Assembly (NCBI GenBank): GCA_013297865.1
Contig: JAAFIP010000003.1
Span: 239,801-303,800 of the forward strand
Source of the DNA: Polaromonas sp.
Lineage (GTDB): Bacteria > Pseudomonadota > Gammaproteobacteria > Burkholderiales > Burkholderiaceae_C
DNA: 64,000 nucleotides
Direction of reading: 5' to 3'
Shown: positions 42,984 to 53,254 of the stretch, one piece after another
Layout: the number at the start of each line of letters is the position of its first letter
Position numbering within the stretch: position 1 is the first letter of the stretch
Notes under the pieces: generated by a model
Seen by the model: only the letters and a program-made list of their open reading frames with translations
Databases searched by the model: none
What the model was told of the DNA's origin: nothing
Translations under genes and position numbers: made by a program

Positions 42984-43979
42984 ATGCCAGTTTACAGCAT
43001 GACGGGCTATGCCAGTGTGCAAACGCGCCCACTGACGCCAGACAACCCAGACAGCGCCAAAGGTGTGGCAGACAGCCCACGCATTGGACTGGAAATCCGC
43101 TCGGTCAACAGCCGTTTTCTGGATTTGGGCTTTCGCCTGTCGGACGAACTGCGCCATTGTGAGCCGGCCCTGCGCGAGTTGCTGACCCATAGCCTCAAGC
43201 GCGGCAAGGTGGAGCTGCGCGCTTTTGTGGGTGCTGCCAGAGACAGCGCTACCCAGCCGCCCAGCGCCCAATTGTTACAGCGCTTGAACCATGCGCAGGA
43301 CAATGTGCTCAGCTGGCTGCCCCACGCGCAACCCCTGAGCGTAGCCGATGTGCTGCGCCTGGCCAGTAATGACCAACACCCCAGCGGTGATGACACAGAC
43401 ACCCAAGAGCGCGTACTGACCCTGGCCCGGCAGGCCGTGGCCGATTTGCTGGCGTCCCGCGCGCGCGAGGGCGCGCGACTGGCCCAGATGCTGCTGGGCC
43501 ACACCAGCCAGCTGCGCGCCTTGGCCCAGGCTGCCGCGCCGCTGATCCCCCAGCTGGTGGAGCAGCAAAAACAGAAGTTTGTCGAACGCTTTATGCAGGC
43601 TCTGACTGCCAGCGATGCCTCGGGCGCCAGCCCCATCAGCCAGCAGGCGGCCCACGACCGGGCGTTGACCGAAGCGACCGCATTCGCCATCCGCATCGAT
43701 GTTGCCGAGGAAATCACGCGTTTAGCTGCCCATTTAGACGAAATTGACAGTCTTTTAACGGCTGATAGCGAAAATTCAGTCAGCAAAACAGGTAAAAATG
43801 TTGCAACTTCAGCCCGCACCGTCGAAATCGGCAAGCGATTGGACTTTGTCATCCAGGAGCTGCACCGCGAGGCCAACACCCTGGGTTCGAAGTCGTCCAC
43901 ACTGGAAATCACCCGCATCAGCGTGGATATGAAAGTGCTGATCGAGCAGATGCGCGAGCAGGTACAGAACATCGAGTAA
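42984..43979 (+). CDS. yicC: YicC family protein
   Basis: The protein has 331 residues. The ATG at 42984 is chosen from the GGAG 9 bases upstream and from the family N-terminus YSMTGYASVQT. It has the conserved EIRSVNSRFLDLGFRLSDEL and C-terminal GKRLDFVIQELHREANTLGS, followed by the helical tail. YicC proteins are RNA endonucleases involved in small-RNA turnover. It is divergent from the kinase gene and precedes gmk. Confidence 0.93.
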   Translation: MPVYSMTGYASVQTRPLTPDNPDSAKGVADSPRIGLEIRSVNSRFLDLGFRLSDELRHCEPALRELLTHSLKRGKVELRAFVGAARDSATQPPSAQLLQRLNHAQDNVLSWLPHAQPLSVADVLRLASNDQHPSGDDTDTQERVLTLARQAVADLLASRAREGARLAQMLLGHTSQLRALAQAAAPLIPQLVEQQKQKFVERFMQALTASDASGASPISQQAAHDRALTEATAFAIRIDVAEEITRLAAHLDEIDSLLTADSENSVSKTGKNVATSARTVEIGKRLDFVIQELHREANTLGSKSSTLEITRISVDMKVLIEQMREQVQNIE

Positions 43980-43997
43980 GCCATTGACCCCTCTAAT

Positions 43998-44040
43998 TTG
44001 CTATATAATTAATAGCTACTCCCGCGATTATTTAAAAGGC
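43998..44040 (+). repeat. Dispersed palindromic repeat, copy 9
   Basis: A shortened or diverged copy. TTGCTATATAATTAATAGCT and ACTCCCGCGATTATTT are kept, but the GGCC arm is missing. It occupies most of the yicC-gmk gap, ending 6 bp before the gmk start. Confidence 0.78.
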
Positions 44041-44045
44041 TAGAC

Positions 44046-44666
44046 GTGGATTATCCTGGTAATCTTTTTGTAGTGGCCGCCCCCAGCGGGGCGGGAAAAT
44101 CCAGCCTGGTCAAGGCACTGCGCGAGCTGGACGCCAAAGTGCAGCCCTCGGTCTCGCACACCACCCGCGCCCCGCGGGGCCAGGAAAAGCATGGCAGGGA
44201 GTATTACTTTGTCAGCGACGCCGAGTTTGACGCCATGATTGCGGCCAACCAGTTTCTGGAGTGGGCACATGTCCATGGCCACCGCTCGGGCACCTCGCGC
44301 ACCGCAGTGGAGGCGCGCATCACCAATGGCGAGGACATCATCCTGGAGATCGACTACCAGGGTGCGTTTCAGATCAAGAAAATTTTTACCAATACGGTGC
44401 TGATTTTCATCCTGCCGCCCAGCATGGACGAGTTGCGTGCCCGCATCGAGCGCCGGGGCGAAGACAGCCCCGAGAAGATCGAGCTGCGCATGCACAACGC
44501 CCGAAGCGAGATCGCACAGGCCAGCCAGTTCGACTTCGTTATAATCAACGAGTTGTTTGACAGCGCGCTGTTTGACCTGAAAGCCATCGTGCATGCCCAG
44601 CGATTGAAGTTTTCAGCCCAGCGCCGCGCACGCCCCGACACCTTCAGAGCCTTGGCCATCAGCTGA
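44046..44666 (+). CDS. gmk: Guanylate kinase
   Basis: This 206-residue enzyme phosphorylates GMP to GDP. It has the P-loop [17 protein letters not shown], the GMP-binding [20 protein letters not shown] and [14 protein letters not shown]. The start is GTG 44046, just after repeat copy 9, which must contribute most of the ribosome-binding region. rpoZ follows by 32 bp, a widely conserved pair. Confidence 0.97.
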   Translation: MDYPGNLFVVAAPSGAGKSSLVKALRELDAKVQPSVSHTTRAPRGQEKHGREYYFVSDAEFDAMIAANQFLEWAHVHGHRSGTSRTAVEARITNGEDIILEIDYQGAFQIKKIFTNTVLIFILPPSMDELRARIERRGEDSPEKIELRMHNARSEIAQASQFDFVIINELFDSALFDLKAIVHAQRLKFSAQRRARPDTFRALAIS

Positions 44667-44698
44667 GCGCTCGCCCTCCACACTAAAGGATTTGCTCC

Positions 44699-44902
44699 AT
44701 GGCCCGCATTACCGTTGAAGATTGTTTGCAACAGATCCCCAACCGCTTTCAGCTCGTGCTGGCAGCCAGCTACCGCGCCCGCATGCTCAGCCAGGGCCAT
44801 ACCCCCAAGATCGACAGCAAAAACAAGCCAGGCGTGACCGCACTGCGCGAGATTGCCGATGGCAAAATCGGCATCGAGATGCTCAAAAAAGTACCGCTGT
44901 AA
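44699..44902 (+). CDS. rpoZ: RNA polymerase omega subunit
   Basis: This 67-residue protein starts [20 protein letters not shown], with [15 protein letters not shown] and [10 protein letters not shown]. It is standard for omega, which aids RNA polymerase assembly and binds ppGpp with beta'. AAAGGA lies before the ATG. The neighbouring spoT gene links it to the stringent response. Confidence 0.97.
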   Translation: MARITVEDCLQQIPNRFQLVLAASYRARMLSQGHTPKIDSKNKPGVTALREIADGKIGIEMLKKVPL

Positions 44903-44983
44903 TTGCCCTGTGGCGCCCAGGCAGGCGCCAATAGGGTCTCGCAGCGGGCTGGTTTTGGCCTTCGCGCGACATCTAGCCGTCAT

Positions 44984-45012
44984 AAAAGCACCTCAATACA
45001 GGTGCTTTTTTC
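44984..45012 (+). terminator. Rho-independent terminator after rpoZ
   Basis: AAAAGCACCT and AGGTGCTTTT pair around a 6-base loop, with six T residues at the 3' side. It lies 80 bp after rpoZ and 45 bp before spoT, so spoT needs its own promoter or read-through. Confidence 0.9.
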
Positions 45013-45056
45013 ATTTGTAAGCGGCTGCGCGGGACAAATTAGGTAGAGTAAGGGGC

Positions 45057-47408
45057 TTGGACACCCCTGTTTTACACCCTTCGACCGCAGAGCCCGCCTC
45101 GCAGCCGTCCCATGCTGCGCAGGCCAAGCCACGCCGTGCGCCGCGCAAAACAGCCCCTCCTGCACCCGCTTTGCATGCCAGTGCACCGCAAACCGCCGCA
45201 GCGCGCAAAGCGGCCCACAACGCCGCCTCCGCCAGTTTTGCTGCCCTGACTAGCAAGCTGAACTATCTGGACAAGTCCGACATTGAACAGGTGCGCAAAG
45301 CCTACCGCTTTGCCGACGAGGCTCACCTAGGCCAGCTGCGCGCCAGCGGCGAGCCCTATATCACCCACCCTATTGCGGTAGCCGCCCAGTGCGCCGAATG
45401 GAAGCTTGATGCCCAAGCCATCATGGCCGCCCTCATGCACGACGCGATGGAAGACTGCGGCATCAGCAAGCCCGATTTGATAGAAAAGTTCGGGGCCCCC
45501 GTAGCCGAACTGGTCGATGGCCTGACCAAGCTGGAAAAGCTTGAGTTCACCACCCGCGAGGAAAACCAGGCGGAGTCTTTCCGCAAGATGCTGCTGGCCA
45601 TGGCCCGCGATGTGCGGGTGATTTTGATCAAGCTGGCCGACCGCAGCCACAACATGCGCACCATGGGCGACATGCCCCGGCCCAAGTGGTCCCGCATCTC
45701 GCGCGAGACGCTGGATATCTACGCCCCCATCGCCCACCGTCTGGGCCTGAACCAGACCTACCGCGAACTGCAGGAGCTTAGTTTTCGCTACCTGCTGCCC
45801 TGGCGCTACGCCACCCTGTCCAAGGCGGTGGCCAAGGCTCGCAGCCGACGGCGCGACCTGATCCAGAAAGTCGAGCGCGATGTGCAGGCCACTTTCGAGC
45901 AGGCCGGCATGTACATCAACCTCTCGGGTCGTGAAAAAACGCTCTACTCCATCTACCGCAAGATGGACGAGAAGCACCTGAGCTTTGCCCAGGTGACCGA
46001 TATGTATGGCTTTCGCCTGGTGGTGCCCACGGTGACCGACTGCTACACCGCCATGGGCATCCTGCACCAGATGTACAAGCCAGTGCCCGGCAAGTTCAAG
46101 GACCATATCGCCATTGGCAAGCTCAATGGCTACCAGTCCCTGCACACCACCGTGGTGGGGCCCTCGGGTGTGAACGTGGAGTTTCAGATGCGCACCGAGG
46201 CCATGCATGTGGTGGCCGAGTCGGGCGTAGCCGCACACTGGCTATACAAGGCCAATGCGCCCGGTGGTGCCGAGGCTGAGCGCCTGGGCACGCAGTGGCT
46301 GCAGTCGCTGCTGGACATCCAGCACGAAACGCGCGACGCAGCGGAGTTCTGGGACCATGTGAAGGTCGATCTTTTCCCTGATGCGGTGTATGTGTTCACG
46401 CCCAAAAGCAAGATCATGGCCATGCCACGCGGCGCCACCGTGGTGGACTTTGCCTATGCCGTACATACCGACATCGGCGACCATACTGTGGCAGCCAAGG
46501 TCAACGACCAGCAGGTGCCACTGCGCACCGAGGTGCAAAACGGCGATGTGATTGAAGTGATTACCGCGCCCACCTCCAGCCCCAACCCCGCCTGGCTGGG
46601 CTTTGTGCGCACGGCACGCGCGCGCAGCAAAATCCGCCACCATCTCAAAACCATGGCGCTGGACGAATCACAGGCGCTGGGCGACAAACTGCTGACCCAA
46701 GCCCTACGCTCGGAAGGCATTGAGCGCGTGCCCACAGAAGACGCAGCGCACCAGGCGCTGTGGGACAAGCTGCTGCGCTTTTCGGGCAACAAGACGCGTG
46801 GCGAGCTGCTGGTGGACATTGGCCTGGGCAAGCGCATCGCCAGCATCGTGGCCAAGCGCCTGGTCAGCCTGCTGGGCGAGCTGGGCGAAAAGCCCGATGC
46901 CTTGCTGATGAGCAAAGAGCGCTTCACAGCGCACGAGTCGATCTCGCAGGGCGCTATCGTGCTGGACGGCTCGGAGAGCGCCACCGTGCAATACGCACCC
47001 TGCTGCAGGCCTCTGCCGGGCGACGGCATTGTGGGCTATCTGGGCCGCGGCGAAGGGGTGATGGTGCATACCAACCAGTGCGCGGTAGGCAAAAAACTTC
47101 TGCAAAAAGACAGTGAGCGCTTCATTACAGTGGAATGGGCCGACGAGCTGGTGCGAGCCTTCGTAGCGGCCGTTGTGGTCACCGTGCAAAGCGGCAAAGG
47201 CGTTCTGGCCCGCGTAGCGGCCGCCATGGCCAGCGCCGAGGCAGACATCATGCAGGTCGATCTGGGCCGCGACAGCGAAGTAGGCGCGCCTACGGCGGAT
47301 CTGCGCTTTGTGGTGGCGGTGCGCGACACAGCGCATCTGGACACCGTGCTGCGCACCCTCGCCCGCACGCCTACCGTACTGCGTGCGCAGCGTGCAGTTT
47401 CTACCTAG
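45057..47408 (+). CDS. spoT: Bifunctional (p)ppGpp synthetase/hydrolase
   Basis: This 783-residue Rel/SpoT protein makes and breaks ppGpp. In order it has an Ala/Pro-rich N-terminal extension of about 60 residues; an HD hydrolase domain (PYITHPIAVAAQCAEW, ALMHDAMEDC, KLADRSHNMRTMGDM); a synthetase domain (GREKTLYSIYRKMDEKHLSF, DMYGFRLVV, NGYQSLHTTVVGPSG); a TGS domain (VYVFTPKSKIMAMPRGATVV); a Cys-containing CCRPLPGDGIVGYLGRG; and a C-terminal ACT domain. Both catalytic halves look intact. The TTG start at 45057 is chosen because AAGGGG lies just upstream and no other start exists before the HD domain. Confidence 0.94.
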   Translation: MDTPVLHPSTAEPASQPSHAAQAKPRRAPRKTAPPAPALHASAPQTAAARKAAHNAASASFAALTSKLNYLDKSDIEQVRKAYRFADEAHLGQLRASGEPYITHPIAVAAQCAEWKLDAQAIMAALMHDAMEDCGISKPDLIEKFGAPVAELVDGLTKLEKLEFTTREENQAESFRKMLLAMARDVRVILIKLADRSHNMRTMGDMPRPKWSRISRETLDIYAPIAHRLGLNQTYRELQELSFRYLLPWRYATLSKAVAKARSRRRDLIQKVERDVQATFEQAGMYINLSGREKTLYSIYRKMDEKHLSFAQVTDMYGFRLVVPTVTDCYTAMGILHQMYKPVPGKFKDHIAIGKLNGYQSLHTTVVGPSGVNVEFQMRTEAMHVVAESGVAAHWLYKANAPGGAEAERLGTQWLQSLLDIQHETRDAAEFWDHVKVDLFPDAVYVFTPKSKIMAMPRGATVVDFAYAVHTDIGDHTVAAKVNDQQVPLRTEVQNGDVIEVITAPTSSPNPAWLGFVRTARARSKIRHHLKTMALDESQALGDKLLTQALRSEGIERVPTEDAAHQALWDKLLRFSGNKTRGELLVDIGLGKRIASIVAKRLVSLLGELGEKPDALLMSKERFTAHESISQGAIVLDGSESATVQYAPCCRPLPGDGIVGYLGRGEGVMVHTNQCAVGKKLLQKDSERFITVEWADELVRAFVAAVVVTVQSGKGVLARVAAAMASAEADIMQVDLGRDSEVGAPTADLRFVVAVRDTAHLDTVLRTLARTPTVLRAQRAVST

Positions 47409-47531
47409 TTTGCTATACGGTTCGTAGCGTCTGCTGTGCGAGGGCATGTCAAATTGTCGCCAGCATACAACGGCTGGGTGCGTAGCCTTGAGTTAGCATT
47501 GAGCGTCCACTGATTCAAAACGGAACCACTT

Positions 47532-48113
47532 ATGGATGCCTCATCCACCAAGCGCAAGGCCAAAACCCGCCAACGCAGCCAGTCCATCAGCGTGCGCGCA
47601 GCAGAGCCCACAGACGCTGCCGCCATCTCCGCCATGATAGGCAGCCCGGGCGTGTTTGAGGGCACACTGCAAATGCCTTTTGCTGCGGTGGCCTCACGGG
47701 TGGAGCGGTACAGCAAGATTGACACTAACCATCTGCAACTGGTCGCTGTGTCGCACGACGCTGACAAAGGCGAGCAGATTGTCGGCCATGCGGGGCTGTT
47801 TTCCATCCACACCAGTCTGCGCTGCGCCCATGTGCGGGGCCTGGGCATTGTGGTGGCCGCGCAGTGGCAGGGCAAAGGCATCGGCAAGCAGTTGATGACT
47901 GGCCTGCTGGACTGGGCCGACAACTGGGCTGGTGTGCTGCGCGTGGAGCTGACGGTGTTTGCCGACAATGCCCGGGCCATTGCGCTCTACCAGCGCCACG
48001 GCTTTGTGCAGGAAGGGCGCTTGCGTGCCCATGCGCTGCGTGACGGCCAGTACCAGGACACGCTGCTCATGGGCAGGCTGCACCCGCGGCCGCCAGCCCT
48101 TCCCAAGCCATGA
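47532..48113 (+). CDS. GNAT family N-acetyltransferase
   Basis: The protein has 193 residues. A basic Ser/Thr/Arg N-terminus is followed by the acetyl-CoA fold: VRAAEPTDAAAISAMI, LRCAHVRGLGIVVAAQWQGK, GIGKQLMTGLLDWADN (the Q/R-x-x-G-x-G/A loop) and ALYQRHGFVQEGRLRAHALR. This resembles the L-amino-acid / SpeG-like acetyltransferases. No substrate is indicated by context; it follows spoT by about 120 bp with no obvious functional link. Confidence 0.87.
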   Translation: MDASSTKRKAKTRQRSQSISVRAAEPTDAAAISAMIGSPGVFEGTLQMPFAAVASRVERYSKIDTNHLQLVAVSHDADKGEQIVGHAGLFSIHTSLRCAHVRGLGIVVAAQWQGKGIGKQLMTGLLDWADNWAGVLRVELTVFADNARAIALYQRHGFVQEGRLRAHALRDGQYQDTLLMGRLHPRPPALPKP

Positions 48114-48126
48114 AATATGGACGTTA

Positions 48127-48178
48127 TTGGCCGCCAAGCCAATAGAATATCGCGGGAGCAGCTATCTAATATATAGCA
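48127..48178 (-). repeat. Dispersed palindromic repeat, copy 10
   Basis: CCAATAGAATATCGCGGGAG, then CAGCTATCTAATATATAGCA, is close to the consensus. It lies between the convergent acetyltransferase and pit genes. Confidence 0.88.
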
Positions 48179-48193
48179 TGCTCAGGCCACAAA

Positions 48194-49204
48194 CTAGAAC
48201 AGCTGCAGACTGACCCAGTAGGCAATAGCGGCTACAAAGGCCGAAGCGGGAATGGTGAAGATCCAGGCCCAGACGATATTGCCTGCGACACCCCAGCGCA
48301 CAGCACTCATGCGGTGGGTGCTGCCCACACCGACGATGGCGCCGGTGATGGTATGCGTTGTGGACACCGGAATACCCAGACCCGTGGCCAGAAACAGCGT
48401 CATCGCGCCACCTGTCTCGGCGCAAAATCCACCCACGGGCTTGAGCTTGGTGATCTTCTGGCCCATGGTCTTGACGATGCGCCAGCCACCGAACATGGTG
48501 CCCAGGCCAATGGCCAGGTAGCAGCTCACGATCGTCCAGGTGGGCGGCGATTTGTCGCCTGCTGCGGCATAGCCGGTAGCGATCAGCAGCATCCAGATGA
48601 TGCCGATGGTCTTCTGTGCGTCGTTGCCGCCGTGCCCCAGGCTGTAAGCCCCGGCAGACACCAGCTGCAGGCGGCGAAACCATTTATCCACCTTGGAGGG
48701 CTTGGTGCGTCGGCATATCCATGCCACTGCCACCATCATCAACGAGCCCAGCGTAAAACCCAGCAGTGGAGAGACAAAAATGAAGGTCACCGTTTTGAGG
48801 ATACCCGTCGAGATCAGCGCGCCTGCACCTGCCTTGGCAATCACCGCGCCCACAATGCCTCCGATCAGCGCATGCGAGCTGCTGCTGGGAATGCCGTAGT
48901 ACCAGGTCAGCACGTTCCAGGTGATGGCACCCACCAGAGCGCCAAACACCACATGGGTATCGACAATGCCCGGCTGCACAATGCCCTTGCCTACAGTAGC
49001 GGCCACACTGAGGTGGAAGACAAAGATGGCGATGAAGTTGAAAAATGCCGCAAACACCACCGCCTGGCCGGGTTTGAGCACGCCAGTGGAGACCACCGTG
49101 GCAATGGAGTTGGCGGCATCGTGAAAGCCGTTCATGAAGTCAAAAGCCAGTGCCAGAAACACCAGCAACATGACCACCCACAACGCGGTTTGTACGTTTT
49201 GCAT
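48194..49204 (-). CDS. pit: PiT family inorganic phosphate transporter
   Basis: The protein has 336 residues with about ten membrane helices and two inverted PiT repeats. The repeats are FDFMNGFHDAANSIATVVST and GHGGNDAQKTIGIIW, with the flanking WYYGIPSSSSHALIGGIVG and GIPVSTTHTITGAIVGVGS. Family members import phosphate or metal-phosphate with protons. A DUF47 (PhoU-like) gene lies 20 bp upstream; this pairing is the standard arrangement for Pit regulators. Confidence 0.93.
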   Translation of the reverse strand: MQNVQTALWVVMLLVFLALAFDFMNGFHDAANSIATVVSTGVLKPGQAVVFAAFFNFIAIFVFHLSVAATVGKGIVQPGIVDTHVVFGALVGAITWNVLTWYYGIPSSSSHALIGGIVGAVIAKAGAGALISTGILKTVTFIFVSPLLGFTLGSLMMVAVAWICRRTKPSKVDKWFRRLQLVSAGAYSLGHGGNDAQKTIGIIWMLLIATGYAAAGDKSPPTWTIVSCYLAIGLGTMFGGWRIVKTMGQKITKLKPVGGFCAETGGAMTLFLATGLGIPVSTTHTITGAIVGVGSTHRMSAVRWGVAGNIVWAWIFTIPASAFVAAIAYWVSLQLF

Positions 49205-49223
49205 AGCTAGGGCGCGCGTGGAA

Positions 49224-49871
49224 TTAGGAATTCTCGAGGATCACGCCCTCTATCAGGTTGGCTACGTCCTCGCACTTGTCGGTGATCGTCTCCAGCAGTT
49301 CGTAAATTGCCTTGAGCTTGATAACCTCGCGCACATCCGGTTCCTCGCGAAACAGCTTGCTCATGGCCGAGCGCATCACGCGGTCCGCATCACTTTCCAG
49401 TTTGTCGATCTCTTCGCAGGTTTTGAGCGCCGCTTCTGCAGTGCCGGGATCGCTGATCGAACCCAGCAGCTTGACCGCAGCGGCCAGACGCTCGCAGCAC
49501 TTGACACTGATGTCGGTCAGGCGCTTGATCTCTTCGGTCATCGTCTTCACGTCGTACAGCGCCATCGTCTCGGCCGAGTCCTGGATCAGATCCGCCACGT
49601 CGTCCATGGTGTTGATCAGCTTGTGGATCTGCTCGCGGTCGATCGGCGTGATGAAGGTCTGATGCAGCATCTTGTTGACATCGTGCGTCACGCGGTCAGC
49701 TGCGCGTTCGGCGTTGTCTACATCACGGTTGTACTGCTCCCGCAGATGGGGGTCGTTGTAGTTGGCCACCAGACTGGAGAAGGCCCGCGCCGCCTCCACA
49801 ATGCGGTCCGCATGCTGGTTGAACATTTCAAAGAAGTTGCCTTCTCGGGGGAGGAGTTTGCCAAATAGCAT
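49224..49871 (-). CDS. DUF47 / PhoU-like Pit accessory protein
   Basis: This is a 215-residue, wholly helical protein. The ATG at 49871 follows AGGTCA. It begins MLFGKLLPREGNFFEMFNQHAD and contains the E-x-x-A-D-x-x-x-x-x metal-binding repeats of the PhoU/DUF47 group (RDVDNAERAADRVTHDVN, EIDKLESDADRVMRSAMSKL). It probably modulates the adjacent phosphate transporter, as related proteins do. Confidence 0.9.
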   Translation of the reverse strand: MLFGKLLPREGNFFEMFNQHADRIVEAARAFSSLVANYNDPHLREQYNRDVDNAERAADRVTHDVNKMLHQTFITPIDREQIHKLINTMDDVADLIQDSAETMALYDVKTMTEEIKRLTDISVKCCERLAAAVKLLGSISDPGTAEAALKTCEEIDKLESDADRVMRSAMSKLFREEPDVREVIKLKAIYELLETITDKCEDVANLIEGVILENS

Positions 49872-49960
49872 GAGTGACCTAAACGAAATTGTTACAGTTG
49901 TATGAAGGATTTGTGACGATTTTACGCGAGCCGGAAGGGCTAAATCAGAACGGTGCCACA

Positions 49961-49996
49961 AAAGAAAAAGCCCCGCAGCGAACGTTGCGAGGCTTC
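49961..49996 (-). terminator. Rho-independent terminator of acnB
   Basis: On the minus strand an imperfect hairpin, GAAGCCTCGCAACG with CGCTGCGGGGCTT, is followed by TTTTCTTTTG. It lies 38 bp after the acnB stop. Confidence 0.85.
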
Positions 49997-50033
49997 GGAT
50001 GGGCGATAAAGGCTCTGCGAGAGCCTTGTGCGC

Positions 50034-52637
50034 TTAGGCAGCTACTTTTTCGCTGTCTTCCATCTGGTCAAAGTTCATGTACTTGTAGACGTTGGCGCTG
50101 TCGGCATTGATCACGCCGATGTCGGCCAGGTACTCGGCTTTGGTCGGGATGCGGCCCAGCTTGGAGCAGATCGCGCTGAGTTCGGCACTGCCCAGGTAGA
50201 CGAAGGTGTTTTTACCCAGACGGTTGGGGAAGTTGCGGGTGCTGGTGGACATCACCGTGGCGCCCTCTTTCACCTGGGCCTGGTTGCCCATACACAGGCT
50301 GCAGCCTGGCATCTCCATGCGGGCACCGGCTGCGCCAAAGACGCCGTAGTGGCCTTCTCGGGTGAGCTGGTCGGCGTCCATCTTGGTGGGCGGGGCCATC
50401 CACAGCTTGACGGGAATATCGCGCTTGCCGTCCAGCAGCTTGGAGGCTGCACGGAAATGGCCGATGTTGGTCATGCAGGAGCCGATAAACACTTCATCGA
50501 TTTTGCTGCCTGCCACATCGGACAGGGTTTTGGCGTCGTCTGGGTCGTTGGGGCAGCAGACGATGGGCTCGCTGATTTCGGCCAGGTCAATCTCGATGAC
50601 CGCCGTGTACTCAGCGTCTTTGTCGGCCTTGAGCAAGCTGGGCTTGGCCAGCCACTTTTCCATCTCGCCAATGCGGCGCTGGATGGTGCGGGCGTCAGAG
50701 TAGCCGTTGGCAATCATGCTCTTGAGCAGAGCGATGTTGCTGTTGAGATACTCGATCACAGGCGCGGTGTTCAGCGCCACGGTGCAGCCCGCGGCCGAGC
50801 GCTCAGCCGATGCGTCGGCCAGCTCGAAAGCCTGCTCGATCTTTAGGTCTGGCAAGCCTTCAATCTCCAGAATGCGGCCGGAGAAGATGTTTTTCTTGCC
50901 TTGCTTGGCCACAGTCAGATGGCCTGCCTTGATGGCGTACAGCGGAATGGCGTGCACCAGATCGCGCAGGGTTACGCCGGGCTGCATCGTGCCCTTGAAA
51001 CGCACCAGCACGCTCTCGGGCATGTCCAGTGGCATCACGCCGGTAGCAGCGGCAAAGGCCACCAGGCCAGAGCCCGCGGGGAAGCTGATACCGATCGGAA
51101 AGCGCGTGTGGCTGTCGCCGCCAGTGCCCACGGTATCGGGCAGCAGCATGCGGTTGAGCCAGCTGTGAATGATGCCATCGCCCGGGCGCAGGCTGATGCC
51201 GCCGCGCGTGCTGATGAAGTCAGGCAGCTCGTGGTGCATTTTCACGTCCACGGGCTTGGGGTAGGCTGCGGTGTGGCAGAAGGACTGCATCACCAGGTCG
51301 GAGCTGAAGCCCAGGCACGCCAGGTCTTTGAGTTCGTCGCGCGTCATCGGGCCAGTGGTGTCCTGCGACCCCACACTGGTCATCTTGGGCTCGCAATACG
51401 TGCCCGGGCGCACGCCCTGGCCTTCGGGCAAGCCGACAGCGCGGCCCACCATTTTTTGCGCCAAAGTGAAGCCTTTGGTGGAGGTGACGGGTGGTGTCGG
51501 CAGGCGAAACAGTGTGGACACCGGCAGGCCCAGCGCCTCACGCGCCTTGGCGGTCAGGCCACGGCCCACGATCAGCGGAATACGGCCACCCGCACGCACT
51601 TCGTCAAACAGCACATCGCTCTTGAGCTGGAACGACGCGATTTCCTTGCCGTCTTTGAAAGCCTTGCCTTCGTAGGGACGCAGCTCGACCACGTCGCCCA
51701 TATTCATCTGCGTAACATCCAGCTCAATGGGCAGCGCGCCTGCGTCTTCCATGGTGTTGTAGAAAATCGGTGCAATCTTGTTGCCCAGGCACACGCCGCC
51801 AAACTTCTTGTTGGGGATGAACGGAATGTCAGCCCCAGTGAACCACAGCACGCTGTTGGTGGCCGATTTGCGCGATGAGCCGGTGCCCACCACGTCGCCC
51901 ACATAGGCCACGACAGCGCCCGAGGCCTGCGCCTTGGCATGCAGTGCGTTGATTTGCGCAATCGGGCCGCGCTTGCCATCTTCTTCAGGGGTGAACGGTG
52001 CGCCTTCGCGTTTGTTTTTCAGCATGGCCAGCGCATGCAAGGGGATGTCAGGGCGGCTCCAGGCATCGGGCGCGGGCGACAGGTCGTCGGTATTGGTCTC
52101 GCCAGGCACTTTGAAGACGGCCAGCTTGATGCTCTGGGGCACTTCGGGGCGCGAGGTAAACCATTCGGCATCGGCCCAGCTTTGCAGCACGGTTTTGGCC
52201 TGCGCGTTGCCTTTGTCGGCCTTGGCTTTGACATCATGGAACTGGTCAAACATCAGTAGGGTTTTCTTCAGGCCATCGGCAGCCACCTGCGCTACGGCAG
52301 GGTTATCCAGCAGGTCAATCAAAGGCGTCAGGTTGTAGCCGCCCAGCATGGTGCCCAGCAGTTCGGTCGCTTTGGCCGGGCTGATGGAGCTGCACTTTTC
52401 GGTGCCATGCGCAATAGCGGCCAGGTACGAGGCCTTGACCTTGGCAGCATTGTCCACACCTGCTGGCACGCGATGGGCGATCAGCTCCACCAAAGCCGCT
52501 TCTTCGCCAGCCGTGGGGGTCTTGAGCTGCTCAATCAGCTCGCCGGTTTGCTTGGCTGACAGCGGCAGCGGTGGGATGCCTAAAGCGGCACGTTCAGCCA
52601 CATGGGCCTGGTAGGTTTGCATGAATGCGGATGGCAT
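50034..52637 (-). CDS. acnB: Aconitate hydratase B
   Basis: This 867-residue enzyme isomerises citrate to isocitrate. AAGGAG precedes the ATG. The N-terminal HEAT-like domain, typical of AcnB and absent from AcnA, covers about residues 1-160. The 4Fe-4S cysteines lie in the segments [11 protein letters not shown] and [10 protein letters not shown]. Active-site stretches are [36 protein letters not shown] and [12 protein letters not shown]. The gene is last in the minus-strand run mdh-hpcH-mliC-like-acnB, with a terminator 38 bp downstream. Confidence 0.98.
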   Translation of the reverse strand: MPSAFMQTYQAHVAERAALGIPPLPLSAKQTGELIEQLKTPTAGEEAALVELIAHRVPAGVDNAAKVKASYLAAIAHGTEKCSSISPAKATELLGTMLGGYNLTPLIDLLDNPAVAQVAADGLKKTLLMFDQFHDVKAKADKGNAQAKTVLQSWADAEWFTSRPEVPQSIKLAVFKVPGETNTDDLSPAPDAWSRPDIPLHALAMLKNKREGAPFTPEEDGKRGPIAQINALHAKAQASGAVVAYVGDVVGTGSSRKSATNSVLWFTGADIPFIPNKKFGGVCLGNKIAPIFYNTMEDAGALPIELDVTQMNMGDVVELRPYEGKAFKDGKEIASFQLKSDVLFDEVRAGGRIPLIVGRGLTAKAREALGLPVSTLFRLPTPPVTSTKGFTLAQKMVGRAVGLPEGQGVRPGTYCEPKMTSVGSQDTTGPMTRDELKDLACLGFSSDLVMQSFCHTAAYPKPVDVKMHHELPDFISTRGGISLRPGDGIIHSWLNRMLLPDTVGTGGDSHTRFPIGISFPAGSGLVAFAAATGVMPLDMPESVLVRFKGTMQPGVTLRDLVHAIPLYAIKAGHLTVAKQGKKNIFSGRILEIEGLPDLKIEQAFELADASAERSAAGCTVALNTAPVIEYLNSNIALLKSMIANGYSDARTIQRRIGEMEKWLAKPSLLKADKDAEYTAVIEIDLAEISEPIVCCPNDPDDAKTLSDVAGSKIDEVFIGSCMTNIGHFRAASKLLDGKRDIPVKLWMAPPTKMDADQLTREGHYGVFGAAGARMEMPGCSLCMGNQAQVKEGATVMSTSTRNFPNRLGKNTFVYLGSAELSAICSKLGRIPTKAEYLADIGVINADSANVYKYMNFDQMEDSEKVAA

Positions 52638-52722
52638 GGTTACTTACTCCTTCACTTGACTCAAAAACCGCCAGCGCCCGTGAAACCTGCGCTGGCAGCT
52701 ACTACTTTCGTAGCTTTGATGC

Positions 52723-53238
52723 TTACTTCACGGCTTCCAGCACACCTGGGGTGGGGTTGGCTTTCATCTGATCGGCCACCGCTTGCTGAGCAGGGCTGAT
52801 GCAGTCATCGGCCAGGCGTTTACCCTGGCGCTCGTTGAACAGCATGGACTTGTTGGCCAGCTGCATAAAGACTACGCCGGTTTTGGTGTCTTCCAGGCGT
52901 ACTGCCCCGGATTTGGTGGGCATGGGGACCACGTCGTATCGGGTGGACCCAAACTGTAGATCAAAAGCACCTTCCAGCTTGGCATCAGGGGAAATAGTGA
53001 CGCTCTTGCCTTCACCGCAGGCAATGCGCCCGGTGGTAACGATTTGGGCGATGGACAGCTGCTCCGAAGACAGGGGCGCAGGTGCGGCAGGTGCTTTTGC
53101 AGGTGCGGCTTTGGCTACTGGCTTGGGCGCTGGTTTGGCAGCCGGCTTGGCCGCAGGTTTTGGCGCGGTCTGCGCCCAGGAAATACCGAAAGCTGCGATA
53201 GACAGGCTGGCTGCTACGAGTAAAGTCAAGATACGCAT
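52723..53238 (-). CDS. Secreted protein, possible MliC-type lysozyme inhibitor
   Basis: The protein has 171 residues starting at the ATG at 53238 with AAGGAGATCAGCG upstream. A signal peptide ending at about residue 23 (ISWAQ) precedes a low-complexity Ala/Pro/Lys linker (about residues 24-58). The C-terminal domain has two cysteines (IACGEG and ADDCIS) enclosing a region with the YDVVPMPTKSGAVRLED pattern. This looks like the MliC/PliC lysozyme-inhibitor fold, but I am not sure. Its place between hpcH and acnB in a TCA-cycle run is unexplained. Confidence 0.75.
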   Translation of the reverse strand: MRILTLLVAASLSIAAFGISWAQTAPKPAAKPAAKPAPKPVAKAAPAKAPAAPAPLSSEQLSIAQIVTTGRIACGEGKSVTISPDAKLEGAFDLQFGSTRYDVVPMPTKSGAVRLEDTKTGVVFMQLANKSMLFNERQGKRLADDCISPAQQAVADQMKANPTPGVLEAVK

Positions 53239-53254
53239 CGCTGATCTCCTTGGG

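Noticed and set aside
52692-52716. Possible 14th repeat copy (GGCAGCTACTACTTTCGTAGC) before acnB
   Set aside because: Only the hairpin side resembles the repeat; the CCCGCGAT core is absent.
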